Source: Chromatiaceae bacterium (GTDB taxonomy: Bacteria; Pseudomonadota; Gammaproteobacteria; Chromatiales; Chromatiaceae). Taken from it: a stretch of DNA of 64,000 nt. Of this stretch, positions 18,453 through 27,238 are shown piece by piece. The notes under the pieces were generated by a model, which searched no databases, had not been told where the DNA came from, and saw only the letters and a program-made list of their open reading frames with translations. The DNA lies in contig JACKMP010000004.1 in assembly GCA_024235315.1 (NCBI GenBank), positions 124,001-188,000 on the forward strand. Reading direction: 5' to 3'. Every line of letters starts with the position of its first letter. Within the stretch, counting starts at the first letter, position 1. Position numbers and translations under genes: made by a program.

Positions 18453-19467
18453 CTTCGTCTTCCGCGTCCATCTGCAACATGATTGCCTGTTTCACCAGGC
18501 GCCGGGTCCTCGCCAGCGTACTGCGCAGTTGGTGAACCTCCTGTTCGAGCAGCGCCACACGGCCTTCCAGGTCCGCCGGACGATCGGCACTGGCGCGCGC
18601 ATGGTTTTGCGTGGCGCCGGCGCCGGACGAATTCCCCGAAGCACCATCCCCGCGGCCGATTTCCTGTGTCATTTCCTCCACGACCGTCAGCACATGGGTG
18701 TCGTTCAGCTCATGCAGCTCTTCGAGTGAACCGAACAGCATCAGGCGGTCACACAGGGTGTTGACGCGGCGCGGGACGCCACCGGTCGAGGCGAAAATGG
18801 CGTCGAACGCGGCGTCGCTTATTGCGGGGTCTTTTTTCCATCCCACCAGGGCAAGGCGGTGCTCTACATACGCCTGAAGCTCCTGCCGATCGAGGGGCCG
18901 CAGGTGATACCCGGCGATGATCCGCTGGCGCACCTGCTCCATGCCGGGGCCCTGCAATGTCTGCTTCAGCTCCAGTTGCCCGAGCAGGAAGCTCTGCAAC
19001 AGCGCCTGACCATCCTCCTGGTAGTTGGACAGCATGCGCAACTCCTCGATGGCACGCTGTGATAGATTCTGCGCTTCATCGACCACCAGCAATACGCGCC
19101 GCCCTTCGGCCCTGCGCGCGCGAAAAAACACCTCCAGGTTGCGCAGCAGTGCGGCCTTGGAGAGATTTTCGTGCGCCAGCCCGAAGGCGGCACTGATCAT
19201 TCGCAGTACATCGTCTTCGTTGATCTGAGTGGAGACGAGCTGAGCCGCCACGACATTGTCGTCATGCAGTTCGTTGAACAGATTGCTGACCAGCATGGTC
19301 TTGCCGGTGCCAATCCCGCCGGTGATCACAATAAAACCTTCACCCTGCCGCAGGCCATAGCGCAGATAGGCCATCGCACGGTTGTGCCCGGAGCTGTTGA
19401 AAAAGAAGCGCGCATCGGGGCTCAACTGAAACGGCTTGCCTGAGAAGCGGTAGAAATTCTCGTACAT
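18439..19467 (-). CDS. XrtA-associated AAA ATPase (ExeA-like)
   Basis: General-secretion-type AAA ATPase found in PEP-CTERM/exopolysaccharide loci. 342 residues: N-terminus MYENFYRFSGKPFQLSPD, Walker A GGIGTGKT at about residues 51-58, Walker B LLVVDEAQNLS, and sensor region GVPRRVNTLCDR. The C-terminus is a predicted coiled coil (LEGRVALLEQEVHQLRSTL). Role not established; possibly regulation or assembly of the export apparatus. Confidence 0.88.
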   Translation of the reverse strand: MYENFYRFSGKPFQLSPDARFFFNSSGHNRAMAYLRYGLRQGEGFIVITGGIGTGKTMLVSNLFNELHDDNVVAAQLVSTQINEDDVLRMISAAFGLAHENLSKAALLRNLEVFFRARRAEGRRVLLVVDEAQNLSQRAIEELRMLSNYQEDGQALLQSFLLGQLELKQTLQGPGMEQVRQRIIAGYHLRPLDRQELQAYVEHRLALVGWKKDPAISDAAFDAIFASTGGVPRRVNTLCDRLMLFGSLEELHELNDTHVLTVVEEMTQEIGRGDGASGNSSGAGATQNHARASADRPADLEGRVALLEQEVHQLRSTLARTRRLVKQAIMLQMDAEDEDDTL

Positions 19468-19473
19468 AATTAT

Positions 19474-20928
19474 TTAGAGGAAACTCGATGTCAGCGAGAT
19501 GCCGATCCTGTTTTCGGTATAGCTGTTGTTCGCAGCATTGGCATCGCGTTCGTGATGGGAAATGTTCAGTGATGCGCTGGTCCGCTTCGACAGGTTGCGG
19601 GTCAAGGCGAAGCGGACGTCGTAATAGTCGCTGTCGCCGAGGAACGAAGCCTTCTCCTGGCTCCATGACCCGCCGGCCGAGGCACTGAAGTTAGAGCCGA
19701 GCTGACGGGTGAAATTCAGCGACAGATCGTAGCCGTCCTCTTTGTTGCCCGATACCTCATAGGTCCTTTGATACAGGGAACCGGAGAGCGTCACGTTGGT
19801 CCGCCGCCCGGTAATGCTCACCGCACCCCGAAGCTCTGAGTTCAGGTAGTCCTCGTCGCCCTGTTGAATCTGCGGCACATTGACAATGATGGGTTGGCCA
19901 CTGCTCGGATCGACAATCGGATTGCCCTGATCGTCAGCGAGGAAGAAGAACGAATCGACAAGTTGCGCGTAGCGCCTGTTGGTCACCTCACGGACAACAC
20001 CAAGGGACAGCCGTGTGCGCCGCGAGGTATGCGTGTAGTCGCCGGAAATCGTATCACCGTAATATCGCTGGCCGTAGCTGAAAGAGGCAGAGTTGCGCGG
20101 ATTCGGCGTCCAGACGGTACCGACATCCCAGGTCACCCCGTCCGTGCTCGACCGACTCGTTTGCACGTCATTCGTCTCGTAGCCCAGGCTGCCATTGAGC
20201 GCCCAGGTCGAATTCAGGCGGTACCCGAGTCCGGCGGAGTAGCTGGTTGATTGATCATCACGCGAGTCATACGTCGTTTTGCGCACGGAGGCATCGGCAC
20301 GCCAGCTCAGCGGACCATAGATGCGGCCACTGCGCGCTCCGATATGGGCCGTACCGGACAGGGAATCACTGCCGGCATTCTGATCATTGCGGTTGTACCA
20401 GACGTAATCGACCGAGTTGTTGCTGACCAGATCGGCATATTTGTTCAGATGCGCCCGGAACTCCGGCGCCAGTCCGATCGAATAGCTCTGATAGCCGTCG
20501 GTATTGACGTTGATTGCATCCACCGGTCCGGCGATGCCGGTGTCACCACCGAGCCTGGCACTGGCGCTGGCGCCGAGAAAAAACACGTCCTCGACCACTT
20601 CCATGCGGCCCCTGGCATAGCCCTCGTTCGTCATGAAGCGCGGATCGGTATCGCCTGTTCCAACCGAAAAGGTCGGCCTGAGGTGGACATTCCCTTCGAC
20701 TCGTCCGCCGCGCCCGGTCAGCGTGTATGCGGGGGTGACCTGAAACACCAGGCCGGATTGGGCGCTGTTCCCGGTGCGATCGACCGAGGTCGCGGTTGTC
20801 GTTATCGCATCGGTCAGTGTCCAGTCACCCGCCTCGGCACTGCCCGTCGAAATCAACAGTGAGAGAAAAGACACCGCAAGTGCCGTCCGATGACCGCCGG
20901 CCGATGGATAAGTCTTATCGCTCGTCAT
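19474..20928 (-). CDS. XrtA-associated outer-membrane beta-barrel protein
   Basis: Large predicted outer-membrane protein of the PEP-CTERM-associated type: signal sequence (TALAVSFLSLLISTGSAEA), then alternating amphipathic strands rich in Tyr, Ser and Thr to the C-terminus (GISLTSSFL), with no soluble enzyme motif. About 484 residues from ATG 20928; 20934 is an alternative. The frame stays open to 20991 but that part is an antiphase reading of the repeat in the kinase gene. Possibly the outer-membrane conduit for polysaccharide; inference from position. Confidence 0.8.
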   Translation of the reverse strand: MTSDKTYPSAGGHRTALAVSFLSLLISTGSAEAGDWTLTDAITTTATSVDRTGNSAQSGLVFQVTPAYTLTGRGGRVEGNVHLRPTFSVGTGDTDPRFMTNEGYARGRMEVVEDVFFLGASASARLGGDTGIAGPVDAINVNTDGYQSYSIGLAPEFRAHLNKYADLVSNNSVDYVWYNRNDQNAGSDSLSGTAHIGARSGRIYGPLSWRADASVRKTTYDSRDDQSTSYSAGLGYRLNSTWALNGSLGYETNDVQTSRSSTDGVTWDVGTVWTPNPRNSASFSYGQRYYGDTISGDYTHTSRRTRLSLGVVREVTNRRYAQLVDSFFFLADDQGNPIVDPSSGQPIIVNVPQIQQGDEDYLNSELRGAVSITGRRTNVTLSGSLYQRTYEVSGNKEDGYDLSLNFTRQLGSNFSASAGGSWSQEKASFLGDSDYYDVRFALTRNLSKRTSASLNISHHERDANAANNSYTENRIGISLTSSFL

Positions 20929-21964
20929 TTCCATAACCGTAGCCATAGCCGTAGCCATATCCATAGCCATAACCGTAGCCGTACTTGCCAATGAAGAGGT
21001 CCGGTTTGCACTTGTTCAGGATCAGGGAGACGTTGTCCACCGAGCTCAGGCGCGCCAGTGCGTCCTGGACCAGGAACTGCGGCGTCACTGCCGATTCGAC
21101 GACAAGGCAGATCTGTCCCATCTGTTCGGCAAGAACGCTGGCCTCACTGGTGGCGAGCAGCGGCGGCGAATCGAACAGAACCACACGGTCGGAATACCGC
21201 AGGGCCAGCTCGTCCAGCAGGTTACGCATGGTATTGCTGGCCAGCAGTTCGGTTGAACGGCGGTGCCGGCGCCCCGCCGGTAGTACGGAAAACTTCGGAA
21301 TATCGGTTTTCACCAGCAGGTCTTTCAGATCGAGGTCGTCATCGATCAGCCGATCGGTCAAACCCGGCAGATTGTTGATTTTCAGCAGGCGCGACAGCCC
21401 TGGCTTCGCGAGATCGGCATCGACCAGAAGCACCGTACGGTCCATCTCCATCGCGATTGAAATTGCGAGGTTCAGCGAGCTGAAGGTCTTTCCTTCGCCT
21501 TCCACCGAACTGGTCACCATGATCAGGTTGCGATGGGTCTCGCCAATCGCGTTGTGGCCAAACGCGCGCGTCAGCAGCGGCCGCTTGATCATCCGGTACT
21601 CTTCAGCGCTACGACTACGCTCCGAGTCCGGCGACAAAACCCCCTCCAACCCAAGCGATTTGATGCTCAAATAGCTTTCGCCGGCAAATTCCAGATCGGC
21701 AGTGGCCCGTGCCGGCGAATAATCCCCGTCACTTTCGGACGTGACGTCCGCTGCGATTTTCTCTTCTGCCCGCGCCGATGCCGGCACCTTGACCTGCGGG
21801 ACCTCCTCCTGCAGGGCATCGGCCGCCGCTGCCTCGACCGGGACAGTTTCGGGCATTGGCGACGCACCGAGATCCGGGTCCGGATCCCTGGCCTTGGGGC
21901 TGCCCTGGGCCGCGCCTTCCAGCTTGCCCATCATCTTGTCGACTGCTTTCTCGATAATGCTCAT
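20915..21964 (-). CDS. XrtA-associated tyrosine autokinase (CpsD/BY-kinase)
   Basis: Cytoplasmic bacterial tyrosine kinase that pairs with the chain-length protein to control polysaccharide export. From MSIIEKAVDK at 21964 it has 349 residues: Walker A SSVEGEGKT, Walker A' LLVDADLAKPGLS, Walker B VVLFDSPPLL, then a tail of nine Tyr-Gly dipeptides before NDER, the likely autophosphorylation cluster. It begins 2 bp after the chain-length gene stops. Confidence 0.92.
   Translation of the reverse strand: MSIIEKAVDKMMGKLEGAAQGSPKARDPDPDLGASPMPETVPVEAAAADALQEEVPQVKVPASARAEEKIAADVTSESDGDYSPARATADLEFAGESYLSIKSLGLEGVLSPDSERSRSAEEYRMIKRPLLTRAFGHNAIGETHRNLIMVTSSVEGEGKTFSSLNLAISIAMEMDRTVLLVDADLAKPGLSRLLKINNLPGLTDRLIDDDLDLKDLLVKTDIPKFSVLPAGRRHRRSTELLASNTMRNLLDELALRYSDRVVLFDSPPLLATSEASVLAEQMGQICLVVESAVTPQFLVQDALARLSSVDNVSLILNKCKPDLFIGKYGYGYGYGYGYGYGYGYGNDER
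20930..20983 (-). repeat. Hexanucleotide repeat encoding (Tyr-Gly)9
   Basis: Nine tandem in-frame copies of TAYGGN in the kinase gene encode the Tyr-Gly tail. The repeat ends at the start region of the next gene, so a change in copy number would alter the tyrosine count without shifting frame. Confidence 0.9.
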
Positions 21965-21966
21965 GG

Positions 21967-23565
21967 TTATGCCAGGTTTAGCGATTGAGCAAGCCGCGGG
22001 AGCAGCTCGATATTGAACTGGTAAAGCGCAAGCACCACACCGAAGGTCAGCAGCAAGCCGCTCAATGTCAGTACGAAGCTGACATTGCGAACCTTGCGGG
22101 CGCGAATCTGATCGGACGTCCACACCATGTTCACGCTGCCAAGCACGGGAAGTCCGAGCGAGTCACTGAGCATCTGACGCTCATCGAACGTGGGACGGAA
22201 CTGCGACATCAGGAAAGCGACACCAAACCCGACAGCAAGTCCGGCGAGCAGGATCAGCGAACTGTATAGCACCCTGTTGGGGCCGCTCGGCACGGTCGGG
22301 GCACGTGGCGGATCGACCACCCGGAAACGCACGTTGTCCGAGCTGTTGTCGGCCTTGCGACCGAGCTTCGCAGACTCCAGGCGGCTCTCGAGCACCCCGT
22401 GGTTCTTTTTCGCGATTTCGTAGTCGCTCATCAGGTCACGTCGCTCCGCCTCGAGCGCGAGCACCTTGTCGATGGATCCCTCAAGCTCTGCCACCTGTGC
22501 CTCGTATTCCGACAGCAGCCGTTTCTTCGCGGCCACATCGGCCTCGAGCTGTGCCATGGAGATACGCATCTGCTGGTAGATGGGGTTCTTGTCCACGTTG
22601 TACGCGGAGCCGTCGCCCTGAGGTGCATCACGCCGCGCCTGCGCGATGATCTGGGCACGCTGCCCTTTCAGATCCTCCAGTGACTTCTTCATCTGGATCA
22701 CGTCGGGGTGGCGGTCGGTGTACTTGATGCTGAGCTCATCCAGACGCAACTGGATGGACTGGATGCGGCGGTCGATATCACCGGTCTCGGCGGTAAACGC
22801 CGTCTCCGGTGCCGGGCCAAGTCCGAACGAAGGCTCCTCGCCCTCGACCTGGCGGCGCGTGGTCTCCAGTCTTTCCTCGAGCACCGAGATCTCCAGCCTG
22901 ACTGCCTCGATCTGGCTCTTACCCTCGCGGATGCGGTCGTAGTAACCACCTGAGCCCTCGGGCAGCAGGGTGAGGTTGCGCTGTTTGAAACGCGTCAGCT
23001 CAGTCTCCAGCTCACGCATCCGCCGCTCGTACTCGGCTTTCTGCTGCTCGAGGAACTGTGCTGCCGTGTCCTGATCCTTACGCACTTCGCCGAGGTTGCT
23101 CTCCATAAAAATGGTCAGCAGGGACTTGACGACCAACTTGGCCAGGTCCGGCGAGTCGTCTTCGTAACTGATGGTGTAGAGATTCTCACGCGACGTACCC
23201 GAAAAAGTGATTTTCTTTTTCAGGTCTTCGATGATCTCGTCCTTGTCAGCCTCGGTCGTTGCCTGCAGATCGAGGTCGGTCATTCGCATGACCTTTTCCA
23301 GGTTCGGCCGGCTCAACAAGGTCCGCGTCATCAGGAATATTTTCTGCTGCGTATCGCCGGTATTGATGGCGATACCCTGGAGCAGCGGACGCAGCACCGA
23401 CGTCGTGTCGACAAAGACGCGCGCTGAAGCCTCGTACTGATCCGGCAGTTTTGCGACCACCGACCAGCCAACGATGCTGACGGCCCACGCGATCCCGAGC
23501 ATCCACCAACGGAAACGCCAGGTTCCCCTGGCGTACCGCAGCAGAAGGACGACTACTTCATGCAT
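21967..23565 (-). CDS. XrtA-associated polysaccharide chain-length determinant (Wzz-like)
   Basis: Inner-membrane polysaccharide co-polymerase. 532 residues: N-terminal transmembrane helix (WMLGIAWAVSIVGWSVVAKLP), a long periplasmic coiled coil (residues about 170-400, rich in E/K/R heptads such as EYERRMRELETEL), and a C-terminal helix (NRVLYSSLILLAGLAVGFG) plus a second one near the end. Partner of the following tyrosine kinase, as in Gram-negative EPS loci where the two functions are split. Confidence 0.92.
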   Translation of the reverse strand: MHEVVVLLLRYARGTWRFRWWMLGIAWAVSIVGWSVVAKLPDQYEASARVFVDTTSVLRPLLQGIAINTGDTQQKIFLMTRTLLSRPNLEKVMRMTDLDLQATTEADKDEIIEDLKKKITFSGTSRENLYTISYEDDSPDLAKLVVKSLLTIFMESNLGEVRKDQDTAAQFLEQQKAEYERRMRELETELTRFKQRNLTLLPEGSGGYYDRIREGKSQIEAVRLEISVLEERLETTRRQVEGEEPSFGLGPAPETAFTAETGDIDRRIQSIQLRLDELSIKYTDRHPDVIQMKKSLEDLKGQRAQIIAQARRDAPQGDGSAYNVDKNPIYQQMRISMAQLEADVAAKKRLLSEYEAQVAELEGSIDKVLALEAERRDLMSDYEIAKKNHGVLESRLESAKLGRKADNSSDNVRFRVVDPPRAPTVPSGPNRVLYSSLILLAGLAVGFGVAFLMSQFRPTFDERQMLSDSLGLPVLGSVNMVWTSDQIRARKVRNVSFVLTLSGLLLTFGVVLALYQFNIELLPRLAQSLNLA

Positions 23566-23581
23566 CCTTGACTGTCTCTTC

Positions 23582-24223
23582 TTAGAACCATGCTTCCGGT
23601 ACGATGATCACGTCGCCTGGACGCATATCGACGTTAGCAGTGATATCGCCATCGCGGAGCAGGTCGTCCAACCGCAGGCGGAATTCTTCCTGTTTGCCGT
23701 CAATGACCCGAACCAGCGTCGAATTGTTGCCGTCTGCGAAGTCCGTCAGCCCACCTGACTGAATCATCACGTCCAGCAGCGTCATCGAATCGTTGTACAG
23801 CATCGCCCGCGGCTGGGTCGCTTCACCCACGACACGGATCTGCTCACGGAAGGTCCCGACGAATGCGTCGACGATTACCGTCACCAGCGGGTCACGCAGG
23901 TAGGTCGACAGCTCGGCCTCGAGGTCACGGGCCAACTCCGCCGGTGTCTTACCCGCTGCGGGGACTTCTTCGAGCAGCGGCGCCGACAACAGGCCATCCG
24001 GGCGCACCGGGACCGAGGTGCTCACCTCGGGATTGCGCCACACGAAGATCTGCACATTGTCGCCGGGGGCGATCCGGTAACGCGTGGAATACTGGGCATC
24101 ACCGCTCGCCGGCGGCAACTCCGGGCGCGCACCGGTCTGCGACGCACATCCCGTGAGCAGCGCCCCTCCTGCCAGAGCGCCCAGCAACGGGGTCAAACGC
24201 GCTAGTTTAAGGAGATTCGTCAT
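23582..24223 (-). CDS. XrtA-associated polysaccharide export lipoprotein (Wza-like)
   Basis: Outer-membrane or periplasmic polysaccharide export protein. About 213 residues: lipoprotein signal with lipobox LLTGCAS, then a Poly_export domain (YRIAPGDNVQIFVWRNPE, VRPDGLLSAPL) and a SLBB domain (VRVVGEATQPRAMLY). The ATG at 24223 has AGAGGA at good spacing and places the signal correctly, although the frame is open to 24325. First gene of the nine-gene locus. Confidence 0.92.
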   Translation of the reverse strand: MTNLLKLARLTPLLGALAGGALLTGCASQTGARPELPPASGDAQYSTRYRIAPGDNVQIFVWRNPEVSTSVPVRPDGLLSAPLLEEVPAAGKTPAELARDLEAELSTYLRDPLVTVIVDAFVGTFREQIRVVGEATQPRAMLYNDSMTLLDVMIQSGGLTDFADGNNSTLVRVIDGKQEEFRLRLDDLLRDGDITANVDMRPGDVIIVPEAWF

Positions 24224-24448
24224 ATCAGTCCTCTCTATCATGGTCGCAGTCCGTCGTATCAGTGTCGCGCCGCCGTGAACGGCCCCGGGAGTGTACTCAA
24301 ACTTCTGCAAAAAAGCTTGCGACACAAGCGCTTGTAGCGGCGAATTCTATATGAACCTGAATGCATAGCGAAATCCCGACAAACTCGCCGAAGTGACGGC
24401 CGTCCGCGCTAAAATGCCGCCTTCAGGCCATCACCGCAAGGACTTGTC
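24224..24448. promoter_or_regulatory. Divergent intergenic region with 12-bp palindrome
   Basis: This 225-bp gap separates the exopolysaccharide operon (minus) from the cysZ-like gene (plus) and must hold both promoters. A perfect 12-bp palindrome, ACAAGCGCTTGT, lies at 24324-24335, and part of it (AAGCTTGC) recurs nearby. I see no convincing sigma-70 pair and no correctly spaced sigma-54 site. Confidence 0.45.
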
Positions 24449-25177
24449 ATGCTCTCGGCCATCAGCGGCTTTTTCCTTCCGTTTCAGGGCCTGCGCCTGA
24501 TGCTCAAGCCCGGTCTGCGCCGCTATGTGCTGGTCCCACTGCTGCTCAACATCGCCCTGTTTGCCGGCCTGGCCTATTTTGCTGGCGGCTACTTCGACGA
24601 CTTCATGAACGAGTGGCTGCCGCAGCACGGCTGGCTCGAGTTCGTGCGCTGGCTACTCTGGATCCTGTTCGCCGCCGCCTATGCTTTGGCCGTATTCTAC
24701 GGCTTCACGCTGATCGCGAACCTGATCGCGGCGCCATTCAATGCCATGTTAGCGGCACGGGTCGAAGAAAAATTAACCGGCGTGCTGCCGGCCGAAAGTG
24801 ACGAGTCTCTGCTGCGCGCCATCGTACCGGCCGTGGCGGGCGAGCTTGGCAAGATTTTCTACTTCGTCAGCCGGGCGCTACCGTTGCTCATCCTGTTCTT
24901 CGTACCGGGAGTCAATATCCTGGCAACGATCGGTTGGTTGATATTCGGGTTCTGGTTTCTGGCGATCGAGTATGCCGACTACCCAATGGGCAATCATGCA
25001 CTGCGGCCACATCAGCAACGCGATCACCTGCGGCGCAGGCGGCTCAAGGCATTGGCCTTCGGCGCCGGTGTAACCACGATGATGCTCATACCCGTATTGC
25101 AGTTCGCCGCCATGCCGGCCGCCGTGGCCGGCGCAACGCGGCTGTGGGTCGACGACCTGCGACCACAAACAACCTGA
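24449..25177 (+). CDS. cysZ: CysZ-like (EI24 family) membrane protein
   Basis: Predicted inner-membrane protein of the CysZ/EI24 family, whose E. coli member imports sulfate for cysteine synthesis. 242 residues beginning MLSAISGFFLPFQGLRLMLKPGL, with the family N-terminus and about four hydrophobic segments. The family signature EYADYPM is followed by a basic loop (RPHQQRDHLRRRR). Stand-alone plus-strand gene whose stop abuts that of the convergent aminotransferase. Family assignment is good; substrate is inferred. Confidence 0.82.
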   Translation: MLSAISGFFLPFQGLRLMLKPGLRRYVLVPLLLNIALFAGLAYFAGGYFDDFMNEWLPQHGWLEFVRWLLWILFAAAYALAVFYGFTLIANLIAAPFNAMLAARVEEKLTGVLPAESDESLLRAIVPAVAGELGKIFYFVSRALPLLILFFVPGVNILATIGWLIFGFWFLAIEYADYPMGNHALRPHQQRDHLRRRRLKALAFGAGVTTMMLIPVLQFAAMPAAVAGATRLWVDDLRPQTT

Positions 25178-26353
25178 TCAACCGGCGCCAGCGCGTAGAA
25201 ACGTCCGCAGCCGCTCCATTCCTGTCTCCAACCGGTCGAGTGCGGTCGTATAGGCAAAACGCACGTGTCGTTCAGGCTGGTTGCTGCCGAAGTCCAGGCC
25301 GGGTGTGACGGCCACACCGGCAGACGCCAGGAGTTCCTCTGCGAATCCGGCACTGTCGTCGGTGAAAGCGCTGGCATCGGCATAAAGGTAGAAGGCACCA
25401 AGCGGCTTTTCGGTCATCGCGAAGCCGAGTTGGTTGACGGCGTCGAACAGGAAATCACGCCTGAGCTGAAACTCATACCGCCTCGCCTCCAGGATCTCCA
25501 TGCTCGCGGGACTGAATGCGGCAACAGCCGCGTGCTGTGCCGGCGTCGGCGCCGCGAGGAAGATATTCTGGGCCAGGCGCTCCATCGGCTCGATCAGCCA
25601 CCCGGGCACCACCGCCCAACCAACGCGCCACCCGGTCATACCGAAATATTTCGAGAAACTGTTGATCACGACAACGTTGTCGCCGCCCAGTGCAAGGGCC
25701 GTCTCGACCGTGCTGTCGTATTGCAGTCCCTGGTAGATCTCGTCACAGATCAGCACACTCTGCTTATTGTCCCGCAAGACCCCGTAAAGCCGACCCAGTT
25801 CCTGGATACCGATCAGATTGCCTGTCGGATTCGCCGGAGAGGCCACCATCAGCGCCCGCGTCCGTTCCGTGATGGCATCGCGCAGTTGTTGCGGTGACAC
25901 CGTGAAGCCATTGTCGGCTGCCACGGGCATAGGCACCGGGATACCGCCAAACAGGCTGACCATGTGCCGATTGCAGGGATATCCGGGGTCTGTCAGCAGC
26001 ACTTCGTCGCCTGGATTCACCAGCGCCCCCAGCACCAATTGCAGCGCCCCGGACGAACCCGGCGTGATGATGATGTGCGCCGGATCCACCGTCACGGCGA
26101 AGCGTTGCCGGTAATAGGCGGCGATGGCCTCGCGCAATTTCGGCAGGCCGGCGGCGGGGGTGTAGTGTGTAAGACCGGCGCGAAGCGATGCAATTCCCGC
26201 ATCGATCACCGGCTGTGGTGACACGAAGTCGGGCTCACCGATTTCCATGTGCACGACATCGCGCCCCGCCGCCTCCATCGCACGCGCACGGGCCAGGATC
26301 TCCATGACACGAAACGGGGCGATCGCGCGCATTCGTTGGGCGACGTCTGTCAC
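25178..26353 (-). CDS. PLP-dependent aminotransferase (class I/II)
   Basis: Fold-type I aminotransferase of the aspartate/alanine aminotransferase superfamily. 391 residues with EIGEPDFVSP near the N-terminus, SPANPTGN, CDEIYQGL and the PLP-lysine in SFSKYFGMTGWRVGW; the carboxylate-binding Arg is probably in RHVRFAY. It overlaps the upstream HAD gene by 4 bp. Substrate cannot be fixed from sequence alone. Confidence 0.9.
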   Translation of the reverse strand: MTDVAQRMRAIAPFRVMEILARARAMEAAGRDVVHMEIGEPDFVSPQPVIDAGIASLRAGLTHYTPAAGLPKLREAIAAYYRQRFAVTVDPAHIIITPGSSGALQLVLGALVNPGDEVLLTDPGYPCNRHMVSLFGGIPVPMPVAADNGFTVSPQQLRDAITERTRALMVASPANPTGNLIGIQELGRLYGVLRDNKQSVLICDEIYQGLQYDSTVETALALGGDNVVVINSFSKYFGMTGWRVGWAVVPGWLIEPMERLAQNIFLAAPTPAQHAAVAAFSPASMEILEARRYEFQLRRDFLFDAVNQLGFAMTEKPLGAFYLYADASAFTDDSAGFAEELLASAGVAVTPGLDFGSNQPERHVRFAYTTALDRLETGMERLRTFLRAGAG

Positions 26354-27129
26354 ACCGCAATCCTTTCAGCATTGAACAGCGTTTCGAGGTAGGACAGGTT
26401 CACCACGCCGTCCTGCGGTGCCTCACCGGCAAGCGCCGTCGCCGGTGAGTCACGCTCGCCAAGGTGATCCAGGACGACCGTCGCATCGGCAAAGTCCTGC
26501 GAGCGGGTGTAGTCGTTCACGGTGACCACGATCTGCGAAATCCCGGCCTGGTGCGCCGCCGTCACCCCGTGCGCCGAATCCTCGAACGCCATGACCTCCC
26601 GCGGTTTGAGCCCCATCTGCTGCAGCACCCATGAATAGATGTCCGGTGCCGGCTTTTTCCTTTCCACGATGTCACCCGCCCCGATCACTTCGAACCAACC
26701 CGCGGCCCCTGCCGGCAATGTGCTGCCGATCAATGCTGTGACATTTTCCGGTGTCGTGGTCGTGGCGATAGCGAGGCGGACACCGGCCGCGCGGGCCTCC
26801 TCGAGCAGACGGCGTACCCCGGGACGCAGAGGGATGGCCCCTTCGGCCATCATGCGCATGTAGTGCCTGGTCTTGCTGCGGTGCAAATCGGCAATAAAAC
26901 CGTTGAGGTCTTCAGGTCGCGGGAACGACCTGTGGAACTCGTCCAGGAAATACTGAATGCGCTCCTTGCCGCCCGTGACACTCAACAATCGGCCATACAA
27001 ATCGACCGACCAGTCCCAATCCAGGGCGGCCTCGCCAAATGCGCGGTTGAACGCCACCCTGTGGCCATCCCGCTCGGTATCCGCGAGCGTTCCGTCGACA
27101 TCGAAAATCAATGCTTGTGGTCGGTACAC
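26350..27129 (-). CDS. HAD-superfamily phosphatase, CbbY-like
   Basis: Haloacid-dehalogenase hydrolase of the CbbY/beta-phosphoglucomutase-like group. 259 residues with motif I DVDGTLADTERDGHR (nucleophile and acid Asp), motif II ATTTT, and motif III/IV ERKKPAPDIY with EDSAHGV. CbbY proteins dephosphorylate sugar bisphosphates such as xylulose-1,5-bisphosphate in autotrophs; no Calvin genes are in this window, so the substrate is open. It overlaps the aminotransferase by 4 bp and is divergent from dksA. Confidence 0.87.
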   Translation of the reverse strand: MYRPQALIFDVDGTLADTERDGHRVAFNRAFGEAALDWDWSVDLYGRLLSVTGGKERIQYFLDEFHRSFPRPEDLNGFIADLHRSKTRHYMRMMAEGAIPLRPGVRRLLEEARAAGVRLAIATTTTPENVTALIGSTLPAGAAGWFEVIGAGDIVERKKPAPDIYSWVLQQMGLKPREVMAFEDSAHGVTAAHQAGISQIVVTVNDYTRSQDFADATVVLDHLGERDSPATALAGEAPQDGVVNLSYLETLFNAERIAV

Positions 27130-27181
27130 AATTGACTCCTATAAACATTTTGCGGCGAGCTTACCGAAAATCACGCCGAAA

Positions 27182-27209
27182 TTGCCCTTAACATCTGTGA
27201 ATGTTAATT
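27182..27209 (+). promoter_or_regulatory. Putative dksA promoter with inverted-repeat operator
   Basis: TTGCCC (27182-27187), a 16-bp spacer and TTAATT (27204-27209) resemble a sigma-70 promoter 30 bp ahead of dksA. A perfect inverted repeat TTAACAT / ATGTTAA with a 6-nt centre fills 27188-27207, exactly between and into the -10 element, suggesting a repressor site. Confidence 0.5.
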
Positions 27210-27238
27210 TGGTCCCGTCGTATCCGAGGTTTCAGATC

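Noticed and set aside
24224..24448. Sigma-54 promoter for the exopolysaccharide operon
   Set aside because: A TTGCA element is present, but no TGGCAC-like partner occurs at the required spacing.
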